Source: Prorocentrum cordatum
Lineage: Eukaryota; Sar; Dinophyceae; Prorocentrales; Prorocentraceae
Length of the DNA: 64,000 nt
Direction of reading: 5' to 3'
Assembly: GCA_963575745.1 (NCBI GenBank)
Contig: CAUYUJ010009569.1
Span: 126,001-190,000 of the forward strand
Below, piece after piece: positions 28,676 through 38,022 of the stretch (position 1 is its first letter; each line of letters begins with the position of its first letter). The notes under the pieces are model-generated. The model was not told the DNA's origin. It saw only the letters and a list, made by a program, of their open reading frames with translations, and searched no databases. Made by a program: the position numbers and the translations under genes.

Positions 28676-31600
28676 ATGCGTGGACAGGCGCCCCCTCCGC
28701 TGGGATGGGGTCTCCAGGCGGCAGGGCTACAGCCCAACCACACGGCCATGCGAAATGTTATCGGGCAGCCCTCATATGACTATGATCAGCTCGAGGCGCA
28801 CGCTATGCTCGGTTACGAGCCTGAGCCGACTACCGTACCGCCGACTCCGGGGCCGCCGACTCCGGGACAGCCAAGCGATGCTCCGACGCCTGTACAGCAG
28901 GGAAACCTGCCCGTCCCGGCTGGGTCAATGACCATTGTCATTGGCAGCCCTACGTCAGAAGTTGAAGAAGATGATGGATGTGGAATGTGCGAGGACGAGA
29001 CCACCATCCTCATGATGGAAGTCAATGGCAAAGACGAGGAGGTGGACTATGACCCAGACAGTCCTGACGCACCACCACCCGCACAAGAGACAATTGTGCC
29101 AGACTCCAGTCAGCAGGGAGACCTGCCTGCCCAATGTGCGCCGCCTGCGGCCCCGCAGGAACCCCCGCCGGCTCCTGCTCAGGCTACGTCGGCGGCATCA
29201 TCGGACGAACGTGCCAGGAGGTCTCGTTCGCATCCACGCCTTAGGGACGATCCTCACCCCCAAGCACGGCTCCTTCGCGAATGGAGGCAGGCAGCCCCAT
29301 CAGAGCATGCCTCTCGACGAGGGGGTCACCTGCTCGCCTACAACGACACTAGGCGTCAAACGGGTGAGCACTCTGCCTTTGGACAGGGCAACCCAGCCTA
29401 CAGGGGCGCCCAAGGCAGGTCCATACGGGGTGGCTATCAGCTCGCCGCGAACATTCGACGTCCTGAGGTAGAGGCAGCGCGGAAACAGCTGCGGACCATC
29501 ATTGAGGGGCGCCGCCGCTACAGGCCAGACGCGGTCTGCGGTCCGTGCTCACAGCCATTCCAGGAACACAGACCTGGGTGTCCTGTAGGTCTCAATGAGG
29601 TCTTAAGCCCGAACAGAGGCCGCACTCCTGCAAAGGAGGGTCATCCACCAGTGGTGCCGATGACCCAAGAAGAGATCGACGAGGTCAATCGTCGTCTCGG
29701 AACCGCGGCTCACAGGAGCTCTACGGCCGGGGAGGTCCAACCTCCGCGGGGACTTGTGCCTATGACCCAGGAAGAGAAAGAGGCGCTCGAGCGCCTTCCT
29801 GGAATGCGGGGAAACCCGCCTGGCGTCTCCAGTCAGGCCCAACAGCACGAGATGGTGGATGACGATGAACATGAGGTTCAGCGAGCCGCAGCAGAGACGG
29901 AGCGCAAGCGAGTGGCTGAAGAACGCGCTCGCGAGGCAACTCGCCGAATGCTGCTGGAGTCGCAAGGGGGGGCAAATAAGCCCCCACTCCAACCGAAGGC
30001 CAACAGCGAAACACGTCCACCTACGACGCCTTCGGGGGAAAGACAGAAAGTGTCGACCCGCTCAGAGAAGCTCGGGTTCGATGTGCAGATGGGGAGGCCC
30101 CTTTCTGAAGTGCCGAAGTCACCGACTCGAGCAACTCCTGCGCAGAGACCCGACCCTAGGCAACAACCTCAGGACTCCGTGGACATCCGCAGACGACAGC
30201 CTAGCCGTAGCGGTTCTATCGCCGGCAAGGCCAAGGCATTCGAGCGTACAGGGTTTACCCCTACGCCAGCCTCGCCTGTGGCGACACGCTCCAAGAAGTC
30301 CGAGGAAGGTGCCTTGTCTAGGGGTACCTGGGTGCCTAAGATCAGGGGCAGCGCCAGCCGAGAGACACCGGGGGGAAACCCGCCAGGCGCTGCAGCTGCA
30401 GCATCCTCATCCTCAGGAGCCGCAGCCTCATCGGCGACAGAGGCTCCTTTGCGGGGAAACCCGCCGGAGGATAAGCTGCACTACCCAGGGGATACTTCCT
30501 TTACTAGCGGGAGTCAGGCGTTAATCAATGATCGACGTGCTCTGCGGAATCTTCCACCGATACGCTCGGTGGATGAGGCAGTCATGGAGAGCTGCAGGCA
30601 GAAAAATATTGTTCCGAGTAGTAATCATACACTCAAGCAGCTTAGTAAATGCCTCAGCAGGATGTGCAGACACGCGCCTGGCAGACCACACAATCTAGTG
30701 TGGAGCCTTGAGACGTTCGACGATCATGATGGATGGATCAATCTCTATGAGCTCGTGCACGAGTTTCCGTGGCACAACGGACGTGCGAGACAGGACGGGT
30801 ACAACCCGAGAATGGATGAGGCCAAGATCACCGCCGAGACTTTCTACAAAAGAACGGTTGACCGGATGGCTGCCATCATGATGGCGATCGTCCACGTCCG
30901 CGAGGCGGACGGTGAGGAGAAGCAGCGTCTGCAGTTCAAGGTCTTGGTGCGAGATTCTGGCACGTCCGATATATTCATCCGTGCCTCGCAAGGGCACTCG
31001 TGGACGCTCAAGGCCCCTTGGTCGTTGTACAAGTACATTGTGCTGCGCGACAATCCTGCCGGGAGACCGGCCCCATGCCCCGAGGTTGCCACGCACGGCG
31101 CGCGGTGGGCAGCCTTCGAGGGCATCATGTGGTATGGCCTTTCTTGTTGCAAAGAACACAACACCAAGAAGAAAGGGACTGGCCGATCACGCATCCACTT
31201 TGTTCCGACGCTTCGTCGTCGTGGCGTGCAGAGTGGATGGGGCCCCGACTCCGAGATCGTCATCTTTGTGGACTGGCACCAAGCCCTGAAGGACGGGATC
31301 GACTTTTGCTGGTCCGACAATGGGGTTCTCTTATCAGAAGGAAAAAACGGCATCATTGAGCCGTGCTACATTACATTTGTGGAGGAACTCTCCACAGGAA
31401 AGCAATGGCGGAACCCAGAATATATGGGCACTCGCCGTGCACGCGTTTCCACTGCCATAATGACGGCACCGAAAAGGTGGAGAACGGTGGGCAGTGCTAG
31501 TATTATGCACACATGGTCTCTTGACCGAGATGCTAGTGAGCCTCATGCGGTTTATGGTCAAAGGGAGGTAGGGGGCCATTACAGCCCAACAGTGCTGGGA

Positions 31601-32827
31601 AACCAGCCCGAAATCCACCATATCCTCATGATCAACGAGAGTGAGGCGGGAAGCGCGGCTCCAAGCCGTGCTCCATGCCAAGGTCCTAGTGCCATATCTT
31701 GGCAGGTCCTCAGCACCTCGGATCTGGATCGGATCGCGGCTGCACTAAATCCTGAGCAGGTGGAACAGCTAGCGGACAGACTGTACCAGCAAGATCCCTG
31801 GGCCGCAGGTCAGGGAGCTATGTCCGCCATGGTGACACGCAACCGCCAGGCCGTGCAGGGAAACCCGCCCGTTAATGGACTCAGAAACGACATGCCCGAA
31901 CCGCAGGGAGACCCGCAAACGTTCGGCCGCATCTTCGGAGAGCCTGCTCGATTCGAGCAGATGCCAGGGAGCCCCTCGCATAGCATGCACACACCGAGGG
32001 GCATGACCCCAGTGGCGACACCACCAGCACAGTCTCCGCTTGGGACTCCTGGTCGATCTGCCACGAATGGCACTCTCATGGAGCGGATTGCCGCGGCCAG
32101 AGCTGAGCATGGCACAGCTCTTTTGAGCATGATGCAAACGGGCACGCCAACGAGTCTGCAGGGAAACCTGCCTGGTACTCCAGTACACCACCGACCTTTA
32201 GCTGGCCAGAACACCGCCGCTGGAGTGCCTGATGATTACCGCGCAAGGGTGGCAGCTGCGGTACAACAGGTGCAGAGTCATAACCTGCCCCACCCGAGCG
32301 GTCAGCGGTGGAGGCCAGCCTGGTCCTGGGAGCCAGAGGGTCAAAATCCACTTGACCCTGCTCGGCGACGAGCCTTTATCCCGGCCCTCAATGCTCATCC
32401 GAGCATGGCTCAGGGCCAGAGGCCAGCGCCAGCTCCAATGGATCAGACGGGTCTAGAGTCCCGGACAGATTTGTTCGTGAGACTGCGGATCAGTTTCATA
32501 GCCTCACGAATGTGCGCTGCAGTGATCAGTCCATGTGCCCGCACATGGCTTTCATGCCTGCACCGACGACGCCAGAGGTGGCCGTCCAGTCTACTGCCCA
32601 TGCGATATCATCAGGCAGTAGGGCAGTACCAGACTACATCCGGCAGACGTACCACATTCAACAGGCGTGTTTTAGGCGCAGGCAGGCGGTGCAGAGTGTA
32701 CGTGACCAAGCACGCGCAGCCGCACTTGAAGTCGCGAGGAACAGAGGCTCACCCATGCGAGGAAACTCGCCAGCCATGTCGCCCGCAGCCTCCACAGCGG
32801 CAGCTCCTCCAGCAGTGGTTGCCGTAG
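28676..32827 (+). CDS. Polyprotein segment with a Tpt1/KptA-like RNA 2'-phosphotransferase domain
   Basis: 1383 codons from ATG 28676. Residues 1-650 are disordered, Pro/Gln/Arg-rich, with charged stretches. Residues about 655-900 match Tpt1/KptA. LSKCLSRMCRHAP carries R665-H666, DHDGWINLYELV follows, then FIRASQGHS with R769 and H774, then EGIMWYGL. RSRIHFVP carries R839, and VDWHQALKDGIDFCWSDNGV with LLSEG (residues 864-889) ends the domain. The Arg-His-Arg-Arg set needed for removing a 2'-phosphate from RNA with NAD+ is therefore present. Residues 900-1260 are low complexity again. After about 32470 the true frame seems to change, so the last 120 residues are probably out of frame. Seven exact in-phase GNRA hairpins lie within it (QGNLP, QGDLP, RGNPP, LGNQP types). 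Confidence 0.75.
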   Translation: MRGQAPPPLGWGLQAAGLQPNHTAMRNVIGQPSYDYDQLEAHAMLGYEPEPTTVPPTPGPPTPGQPSDAPTPVQQGNLPVPAGSMTIVIGSPTSEVEEDDGCGMCEDETTILMMEVNGKDEEVDYDPDSPDAPPPAQETIVPDSSQQGDLPAQCAPPAAPQEPPPAPAQATSAASSDERARRSRSHPRLRDDPHPQARLLREWRQAAPSEHASRRGGHLLAYNDTRRQTGEHSAFGQGNPAYRGAQGRSIRGGYQLAANIRRPEVEAARKQLRTIIEGRRRYRPDAVCGPCSQPFQEHRPGCPVGLNEVLSPNRGRTPAKEGHPPVVPMTQEEIDEVNRRLGTAAHRSSTAGEVQPPRGLVPMTQEEKEALERLPGMRGNPPGVSSQAQQHEMVDDDEHEVQRAAAETERKRVAEERAREATRRMLLESQGGANKPPLQPKANSETRPPTTPSGERQKVSTRSEKLGFDVQMGRPLSEVPKSPTRATPAQRPDPRQQPQDSVDIRRRQPSRSGSIAGKAKAFERTGFTPTPASPVATRSKKSEEGALSRGTWVPKIRGSASRETPGGNPPGAAAAASSSSGAAASSATEAPLRGNPPEDKLHYPGDTSFTSGSQALINDRRALRNLPPIRSVDEAVMESCRQKNIVPSSNHTLKQLSKCLSRMCRHAPGRPHNLVWSLETFDDHDGWINLYELVHEFPWHNGRARQDGYNPRMDEAKITAETFYKRTVDRMAAIMMAIVHVREADGEEKQRLQFKVLVRDSGTSDIFIRASQGHSWTLKAPWSLYKYIVLRDNPAGRPAPCPEVATHGARWAAFEGIMWYGLSCCKEHNTKKKGTGRSRIHFVPTLRRRGVQSGWGPDSEIVIFVDWHQALKDGIDFCWSDNGVLLSEGKNGIIEPCYITFVEELSTGKQWRNPEYMGTRRARVSTAIMTAPKRWRTVGSASIMHTWSLDRDASEPHAVYGQREVGGHYSPTVLGNQPEIHHILMINESEAGSAAPSRAPCQGPSAISWQVLSTSDLDRIAAALNPEQVEQLADRLYQQDPWAAGQGAMSAMVTRNRQAVQGNPPVNGLRNDMPEPQGDPQTFGRIFGEPARFEQMPGSPSHSMHTPRGMTPVATPPAQSPLGTPGRSATNGTLMERIAAARAEHGTALLSMMQTGTPTSLQGNLPGTPVHHRPLAGQNTAAGVPDDYRARVAAAVQQVQSHNLPHPSGQRWRPAWSWEPEGQNPLDPARRRAFIPALNAHPSMAQGQRPAPAPMDQTGLESRTDLFVRLRISFIASRMCAAVISPCARTWLSCLHRRRQRWPSSLLPMRYHQAVGQYQTTSGRRTTFNRRVLGAGRRCRVYVTKHAQPHLKSRGTEAHPCEETRQPCRPQPPQRQLLQQWLP

Positions 32828-32906
32828 CGCCGGAGGTGCTGTCCCCCGCAGGAGATCCCCCAGCTCCTTTCCTGGGCTCCGAACAGTCCTGGAGCGGCAG
32901 CGGCGG
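32470..32906 (+). pseudogene. Frame-shifted link between KptA-like and RING parts
   Basis: From about 32470 the sense appears to run in a second frame (FVRETADQFHSLTNV, then MAFMPAPTTPEVAV, then DYIRQTYHIQQACFRRRQAV). The reason for choosing it is that the micro-hairpin at 32757-32770 reads RGNSP only in this frame. Before 32907 it must shift again to enter the RING ORF. Ala/Pro-rich, no domain. Confidence 0.4.
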
Positions 32907-34343
32907 GTGTACCCTAGGGCGGCAGACGTGGAAACTTATACTGGGATGGAAGACACCTGCGCGGTATGCTTCGAGGAGTTTCTGCCGAGGGAGAACATCT
33001 ACCGCTTGAGGTGCAACCATCTGTTCCACGAGGAGTGCTGGAACTCGAATGTGGTGGGCCATGTTGCGAATCAGCGAGAAGGAGATCCTCAGCAACCAGT
33101 ATGTGATATCTGCCGAGCGCCAGGTATCATAGCGCCATCGTTCCCCTGGACCGGCTCCGTCACTCAGGCTCCCGAACAGGCAGCGAGGGAGCTGCGAGAG
33201 TTGAGGGGCATGGTAGAGGAAATGACAGCCAGTATGCTAGACAGGCAGACAACACAGTCCCAGCAGCGGGGGAACCCGCCGGAGGAGGTAAGGACGCCGA
33301 TGGAGACGGGATCTTTCGACCAGCTTATCCCGATGACGGCGCCTCAGCAGGGGAACTTGCCCAATACCCCACCTGTGCCGATCCTTCCGACTCATTGCGA
33401 GCCTGGAGTCGGGCAGGTGGCTCCTCCGATGTCACCCCGGAGTGGGGGTGGGGCCGAGCTGCCACTGGACCCTGAACAGCTGCGAGAACTATGTGTTCGC
33501 CATTTCCAGACCCAGATGGACAATGCACACACCGCGTTCATGCTGGACGCCGATAATCCTGAGAGCGAGTCGTTTGACGTCTCAGACTCTTCCGTGGCGA
33601 CAGCGGCAACAGCAGTCAGGGCCGTCGAACTCTCAGCTACGAGCAATGAGTTCGACGAGTGGTTGCAGTACAGGGATCACCTTACGAGTGAGGGATTACA
33701 GGACATCACATTTCATTCGTACTTGACGCTGGCGCGGCGCACTACCCGCGAACAGTACACGAGCATACGTGATGAGTATGCCAACTGGCGGGAGGAACAG
33801 GGCGCTCAAGTCCAGAACTTGTCGCACTTCCAGTACATCGACCTGGCACGCATGGCCGCAGGAAGGCCAGGTGCCAGCACGATGCGGGGAGACCCGCCAA
33901 AAAGTACGACTGAGATGCGGGGAAACCCGCCAGACACCGCAGCCGGCGCGTCAGAGACAGTGCACATCAAGCAGCCGAGTAAGACGTTCCTTGAGGATGG
34001 TGGAAATTCAATCCTCATAGACGTGGGCTCGAAGGTTAACATAATGGGAGAGAATGCGAGCCGCAAGTTCGTCCAGGCTGCTGAGGCACATAATCGTCCT
34101 TGTACGTTTGAACCTCGTTCTCGATTGAACATCAACGGGGTAGGCGAGGGGTCGGCCCCAGCTGATACCGTGGGCACCTTCAGCATTGCCTGCGAGTACC
34201 AGGGCTCGACCCAGCTCGACTCGTACAAGACTAATATTGTGTCAGGCTGCGGCAAGGACCTGCTAGCTATCCTGGGCCTCGACTCGACAGTATGCAGGAC
34301 AAGCGCGCTATCATTGTGCTCGAACGAGGCCAGGAGAAGCTGA
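32907..34343 (+). CDS. Polyprotein segment with RING-H2 finger and aspartic protease
   Basis: 478 codons. Near the N-terminus is CAVCFEEF...RLRCNHLFHEECW...PVCDICRA. This gives cysteines 18, 21, 36, 44, 66 and 69 with histidines 38 and 41, a complete C3H2C3 RING-H2 as in E3 ubiquitin ligases. A long variable middle part follows, then a retropepsin-like domain at about residues 365-460. It has ILIDVGSKVNIMG with the catalytic D372, TVGTFSIACEYQG in the middle, and LLAILGLDS near the end. The usual D-T/S-G is D-V-G here. The frame is lost just after GLDS, and the next ORF takes over (MQDKRAIIVL). Four exact in-phase micro-hairpins occur (33266, 33347, 33884, 33917). Confidence 0.7.
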   Translation: MYPRAADVETYTGMEDTCAVCFEEFLPRENIYRLRCNHLFHEECWNSNVVGHVANQREGDPQQPVCDICRAPGIIAPSFPWTGSVTQAPEQAARELRELRGMVEEMTASMLDRQTTQSQQRGNPPEEVRTPMETGSFDQLIPMTAPQQGNLPNTPPVPILPTHCEPGVGQVAPPMSPRSGGGAELPLDPEQLRELCVRHFQTQMDNAHTAFMLDADNPESESFDVSDSSVATAATAVRAVELSATSNEFDEWLQYRDHLTSEGLQDITFHSYLTLARRTTREQYTSIRDEYANWREEQGAQVQNLSHFQYIDLARMAAGRPGASTMRGDPPKSTTEMRGNPPDTAAGASETVHIKQPSKTFLEDGGNSILIDVGSKVNIMGENASRKFVQAAEAHNRPCTFEPRSRLNINGVGEGSAPADTVGTFSIACEYQGSTQLDSYKTNIVSGCGKDLLAILGLDSTVCRTSALSLCSNEARRS

Positions 34344-34867
34344 TATTCCCTGGGAAGGGACAGGTCAATATGGAACTCCCCGTGGGCTCCGAGATCATGC
34401 CGACAACGAAGCTGCCATCAGGACATTTGTCAATCAGGTGTGATCGATTTGGAGCCGCGGGGCAACCCGCCTCGAGTACAAGCACAACATCGTTCCAGAC
34501 GGTGCTGACAGGCGAGCCATCCCCCGCGCAAGAGCGCCAACAACTGCAGGGAAACCTGCCTCAAGGGTTGCTCGCGATACTCGCCCAGGCGACGATGAGA
34601 GGCGACAGCATCGACGATCTGGAGACGTTCGATTGCTTCGTAGCCAGGACACTGGCCCAGCATGGCGGACTTGTACCCATGGATGCTGCACGGTCACGCC
34701 GGAATATTGTGATGGGATACACGAACCATGAGCTGCAGACGGTCAACGACGCAAGGTCGAAAGGCCTATTGCAGCAGCTGATGGATAATCCATCCATGCT
34801 GGCCACGTTTGCGGATCAATCCGCCTCTGAGGCTACCGCGCGCTGCAGTGCAGAGCTTCACATTTGA
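34292..34867 (+). CDS. End of the protease region and spacer, separate frame
   Basis: This ORF overlaps the end of the previous one and begins MQDKRAIIVLERGQEKLIFP, which reads as the natural continuation of the protease after GLDS. One small indel around 34285 would explain the switch. Later VMGYTNHELQTVNDARSKGLLQQLM is a helical spacer of the kind seen between protease and methyltransferase parts in related elements. A micro-hairpin at 34546-34559 is in phase (QGNLP); the one at 34457-34470 is out of phase with this frame. Ends at TGA 34865-34867. Confidence 0.5.
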   Translation: MQDKRAIIVLERGQEKLIFPGKGQVNMELPVGSEIMPTTKLPSGHLSIRCDRFGAAGQPASSTSTTSFQTVLTGEPSPAQERQQLQGNLPQGLLAILAQATMRGDSIDDLETFDCFVARTLAQHGGLVPMDAARSRRNIVMGYTNHELQTVNDARSKGLLQQLMDNPSMLATFADQSASEATARCSAELHI

Positions 34868-35395
34868 GGGAAGTTCAGATGCTGGCAGATGTTGCAGGCG
34901 CATCTTCTTTACCTTGAAGATGGCAGGGCGACGCTGCCCCCTCGTCGCCTCGCCTGATAGCCGAGAGGCCGGGGGGTAACAAGGACAGCGGGGCAACCTG
35001 CCATAGTAAAAGAGCTTTCGTTATCGAAGATGCGAGAGAGGCTTGCGCTGACCTCCGCGCCCGAGGATGCACCTGTGATCGCATTTCCCACAATGAGCTA
35101 GCTCATGACAACTGTGGGCACAGAGTATCTTGGTGCGGTGATCATTGGGGATTATTCTCTAATATGGGTTAGTACCCCAGGTGACTGGTACGTACGAACC
35201 CCAGGTAAAAGAGTAGCCCCACACTGGTCGCGCATTCGGAACCTCCTGACGAAAGCCAAGAAGCTCCGCATGAAAATTATAGTGTTTGGCCCCCAGGATA
35301 CGTTTGGAAGCTATCTCCAATACGTGATACTCTGGAAGATCTTAAGTTGACGGTGGTACGGATGCGGTTATGCCATTTCGGTATTTGGGTTCGAT
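34868..35395. other. Decayed spacer of the Copia-like element
   Basis: No long frame. It contains the micro-hairpin GCGGG-GCAA-CCTGC at 34988-35001, with one G-U pair in the stem. Confidence 0.4.
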
Positions 35396-36330
35396 ATGCA
35401 AGACAATACACCGAGTGGCACCTATATGCAGGTAGCCATATCGATACCGATCAGCTCTAAGTTGTGGGCATGTACGTGCAAACTGGCGATACCACAACAC
35501 GTCTTGGATTGGTACGACCAAACGGTGCGACATGCTGAATGGCGAGCCCAGACACCCATCACACTTATCCGTCACCTCAACGACAGAATTCTGGGAAGCA
35601 ACACTACGCACGGAAACGTGCCTATCTACTTGAACACCTATACACGTACGGTCACAACATACATCACTATGTGACGACCAACAAAGGAGGGCCGAAATGG
35701 TCTGATGTCATCCGACGTGTAACGATTAACCTGGATACCAACGCGATTATTCAGGATATCGCAGTAGCCGATCAACCAACGGGGTATGATTGGCATGCAC
35801 CACTACCTGCAGGGGTTGCCAACATCAGTACACGGATGTACTGGCAGCCCGAGGAACCGGTCATGCTCGGAGACGAGCCTACCCAATCACCACAGAAACC
35901 TCGACACGTCATCATAGATGACTGTCCTTCTCCCCTCCCGACTCTGGCGATTGACGCAGGTACCCACTCATCAACGACGATGGGCACACAGACCGGTGAA
36001 CAGGACGAGCAAGTCTTACCTACGGAGTCGCGTATCAAACAGAAGGAAAGGCTCAAAGCCGAAAAGGAGGCAGGCATCAAGCCTCGCCGCATCAAAAAGC
36101 ACGTTGATGATGGAAACGATGATTGCGGTGGCGACTTGTCAGGACTCGGACAGGATCTTATGGCGACCTGGAGCACTGACGTCCCTGTCGAGCTGATTAG
36201 CTCAGACGAGGAAGATGACCTGTTCCTTACCCTCCCCACACCTATGCCCGACACACGCGGACATATACAGCATAGTGGCTACTCTATGTTATGGTCGCAA
36301 AGATTGCGTGGATATGTTGGAGCTTTGTGA
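35396..36330 (+). pseudogene. Copia-like element spacer ORFs, unknown function
   Basis: Two overlapping frames: 35396-35674, then 35539-36330. The first contains AISIPISSKLWACTCKLAI and an in-phase hairpin (HGNVP at 35609). The second contains GPKWSDVIRRVTINLDTN, an in-phase hairpin (LGDEP at 35866), a highly charged coil (IKQKERLKAEKEAGIKPRR) and an acidic tail (ELISSDEEDDLF). I recognise no domain. The charged segment directly precedes the methyltransferase-like part. Confidence 0.35.
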
Positions 36331-37129
36331 AGGTGAGGGTGGTATTGCAGAGCTTGCCTCCTCAAGGGGTCTCTCCTCAGGGGGCAACTTAGACAAGATC
36401 ACATGTGTCGACCTGGGAGATCCTTCGGTGCCGCGAGCTGTAGACCATTACTTCGCAGTATGCTACGTACGAGTAGCCATGCTACAGCCCAACTGCCGCA
36501 CCACAGGACCACCATCCTACTACAACTACAAAGCCAATTATAACACTTGGGAACCGCATCATAAAGAAGATTTGCCACACATAACTTATTGTGGTAAAAT
36601 AGCTGTTACTCAAGATAATGCACGGAGGTGGTTTGTACGCGAACAACCCACAGGAACATGGGTGGATGATATTCCCCCCATGGAAAGAACTTGCCAACCG
36701 ATCACATAAAGCGACCGTACGCATCGACCAATGTGCAACGGGACTTAAAGATACGGCTGGTGACTATATCAAGAAGCCGACCAAATATCACCAGCAACGA
36801 CGAGACAATTCTTAAACCTTTTGGGCGACTCAATCAAGTGCAACGGTCAGCAGGTGCATGCACAACCGTGCAACAGGGAGCTTTCACTGGCACAAATACA
36901 CTCGACGACTGAAGCCGTCTATCTGGCGAAAGCCATCGACAACACGCGCGGAGACGCTCCTACACGAACTGCGCATGCTTCTCCTGCTGACCTCCCTGAT
37001 CAAGCTGAACCAGGAGAGGGTATGAGACGCATCGGCGATCGTATCATCCCAAAAGTGGCCACATGCCCAGCATGCATCGACAATGTCCGAAAGGACAGTC
37101 CCTTCCACAACAGAGATCCCACACAGTGA
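36215..37129 (+). pseudogene. Methyltransferase-like domain of the Copia-like element, frameshifted
   Basis: The frame 36215-36709 has MLELCEGEGGIAELASSRG at 36314, a Gly-rich AdoMet-binding loop comparable to motif I of class I methyltransferases. It then has ITCVDLGDP (acidic end of strand 2), VAMLQPNC at about 36476-36496, and REQPTGTWVDDIPP at about 36638-36679. P-N-C stands where C5-type enzymes have P-P/S-C, and E-Q-P where they have E-N-V or E-x-P. After 36700 the sense moves to other frames: WKELANRSHKATVRIDQCATG, then KCNGQQVHAQPCN with TTEAVYLAKAID. A methyltransferase-like domain at this place is something I associate with dinoflagellate Copia polyproteins. Whether the substrate is DNA or RNA is unknown. 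This copy is broken. Confidence 0.55.
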
Positions 37130-38022
37130 AGCATCATGACTCTATCTCTGTATACTGGCCATGCCCTGCATGCCAAAGGGATCTTACGAGAAGCAAGGGT
37201 GTTAATAACAACCTTGACGCTGAGCCCGGCAAATGCCGTTTTGCCGAGCCGTTCATACTCCCAGACGATCATGATCCCGAGGGCCGCAATGCGCCAGCTT
37301 GGTGGAAACCCTTACCCAAGCCTGGGGAGGGCCAAGCTTCGGCATCGGGTGGCCGTCAGGGCGCTCACGCCAGGCCACCGCGACCACGAGCCTTTGGGAA
37401 CGCTGATCCTACATCTGGCGCCAGCAGTTACGACATACTGCGAGGCGCGCCTGAGCGTGGAAACACGCCCTCCGCGTCTTCGGGCGAGCCGCCACAAGTA
37501 GCGGCCCGCCGTGGTCGCCTACAAGGCGTACCTCCGCCACCAGATGCAGTTGATGAAGGAGACCGACTGCGGAGAGCTACGAGGGACCCTCTGGCCTCAA
37601 CCGGCTCGGGGGCTCCACGACTGCCCGACTGGGCGAGATTTGGCATCCAACACAGTGTGCAAAATCTCCGTAGTCACGAACCTCACGTAGTCAAAAAGGA
37701 ACTCCGCAAACTGCACCTACGGTGGTATCATGCGAAGGAACCCAAGATGAGGCCGATCCTAGATAAAGTGGGACTGGGTAGCGTTCGATTGAATATGATC
37801 AAAGAAATTTGTGACACATGTTGGGGATGTAGAGCATGGGGCCGTCCAGGTAATTCTACGCTACCTTCCGTAAGCCTTCCTGGAAACTGGCTTGATGAAG
37901 GCGAAGTTGATCTCATGTTCTACAGGAAACGGACCATATTTCACATCATGGACCGATGTATTCGCCTGGCAGCAGGCCAAGAAATTCCTGATAGAGAACG
38001 TGGACACTATACTCGACGCTGA
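37063..38022 (+). CDS. Integrase, N-terminal zinc finger and first catalytic Asp
   Basis: 320 codons. After a disordered, basic start the end is integrase. A zinc finger is suggested by KLHLRWYHAKEP (H-x4-H) and EICDTCWGCRAWG (C-x2-C-x2-C), roughly 37710-37850. Then EVDLMFYRKRTIFHIMDRC carries the first catalytic aspartate at 37909. Around 37970 the frame is lost, and the sense continues in the next ORF with FLIENVDTILDADHYCW. One in-phase micro-hairpin (RGNTP at 37456) sits in the disordered part. Confidence 0.65.
   Translation: MPSMHRQCPKGQSLPQQRSHTVKHHDSISVYWPCPACQRDLTRSKGVNNNLDAEPGKCRFAEPFILPDDHDPEGRNAPAWWKPLPKPGEGQASASGGRQGAHARPPRPRAFGNADPTSGASSYDILRGAPERGNTPSASSGEPPQVAARRGRLQGVPPPPDAVDEGDRLRRATRDPLASTGSGAPRLPDWARFGIQHSVQNLRSHEPHVVKKELRKLHLRWYHAKEPKMRPILDKVGLGSVRLNMIKEICDTCWGCRAWGRPGNSTLPSVSLPGNWLDEGEVDLMFYRKRTIFHIMDRCIRLAAGQEIPDRERGHYTRR

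Noticed and set aside
29960-29995. GGGGGGCAAATAAGCCCCC as another micro-hairpin
   Set aside because: The loop is longer and not GNRA, and the stem lacks the G-NNN-G pattern.
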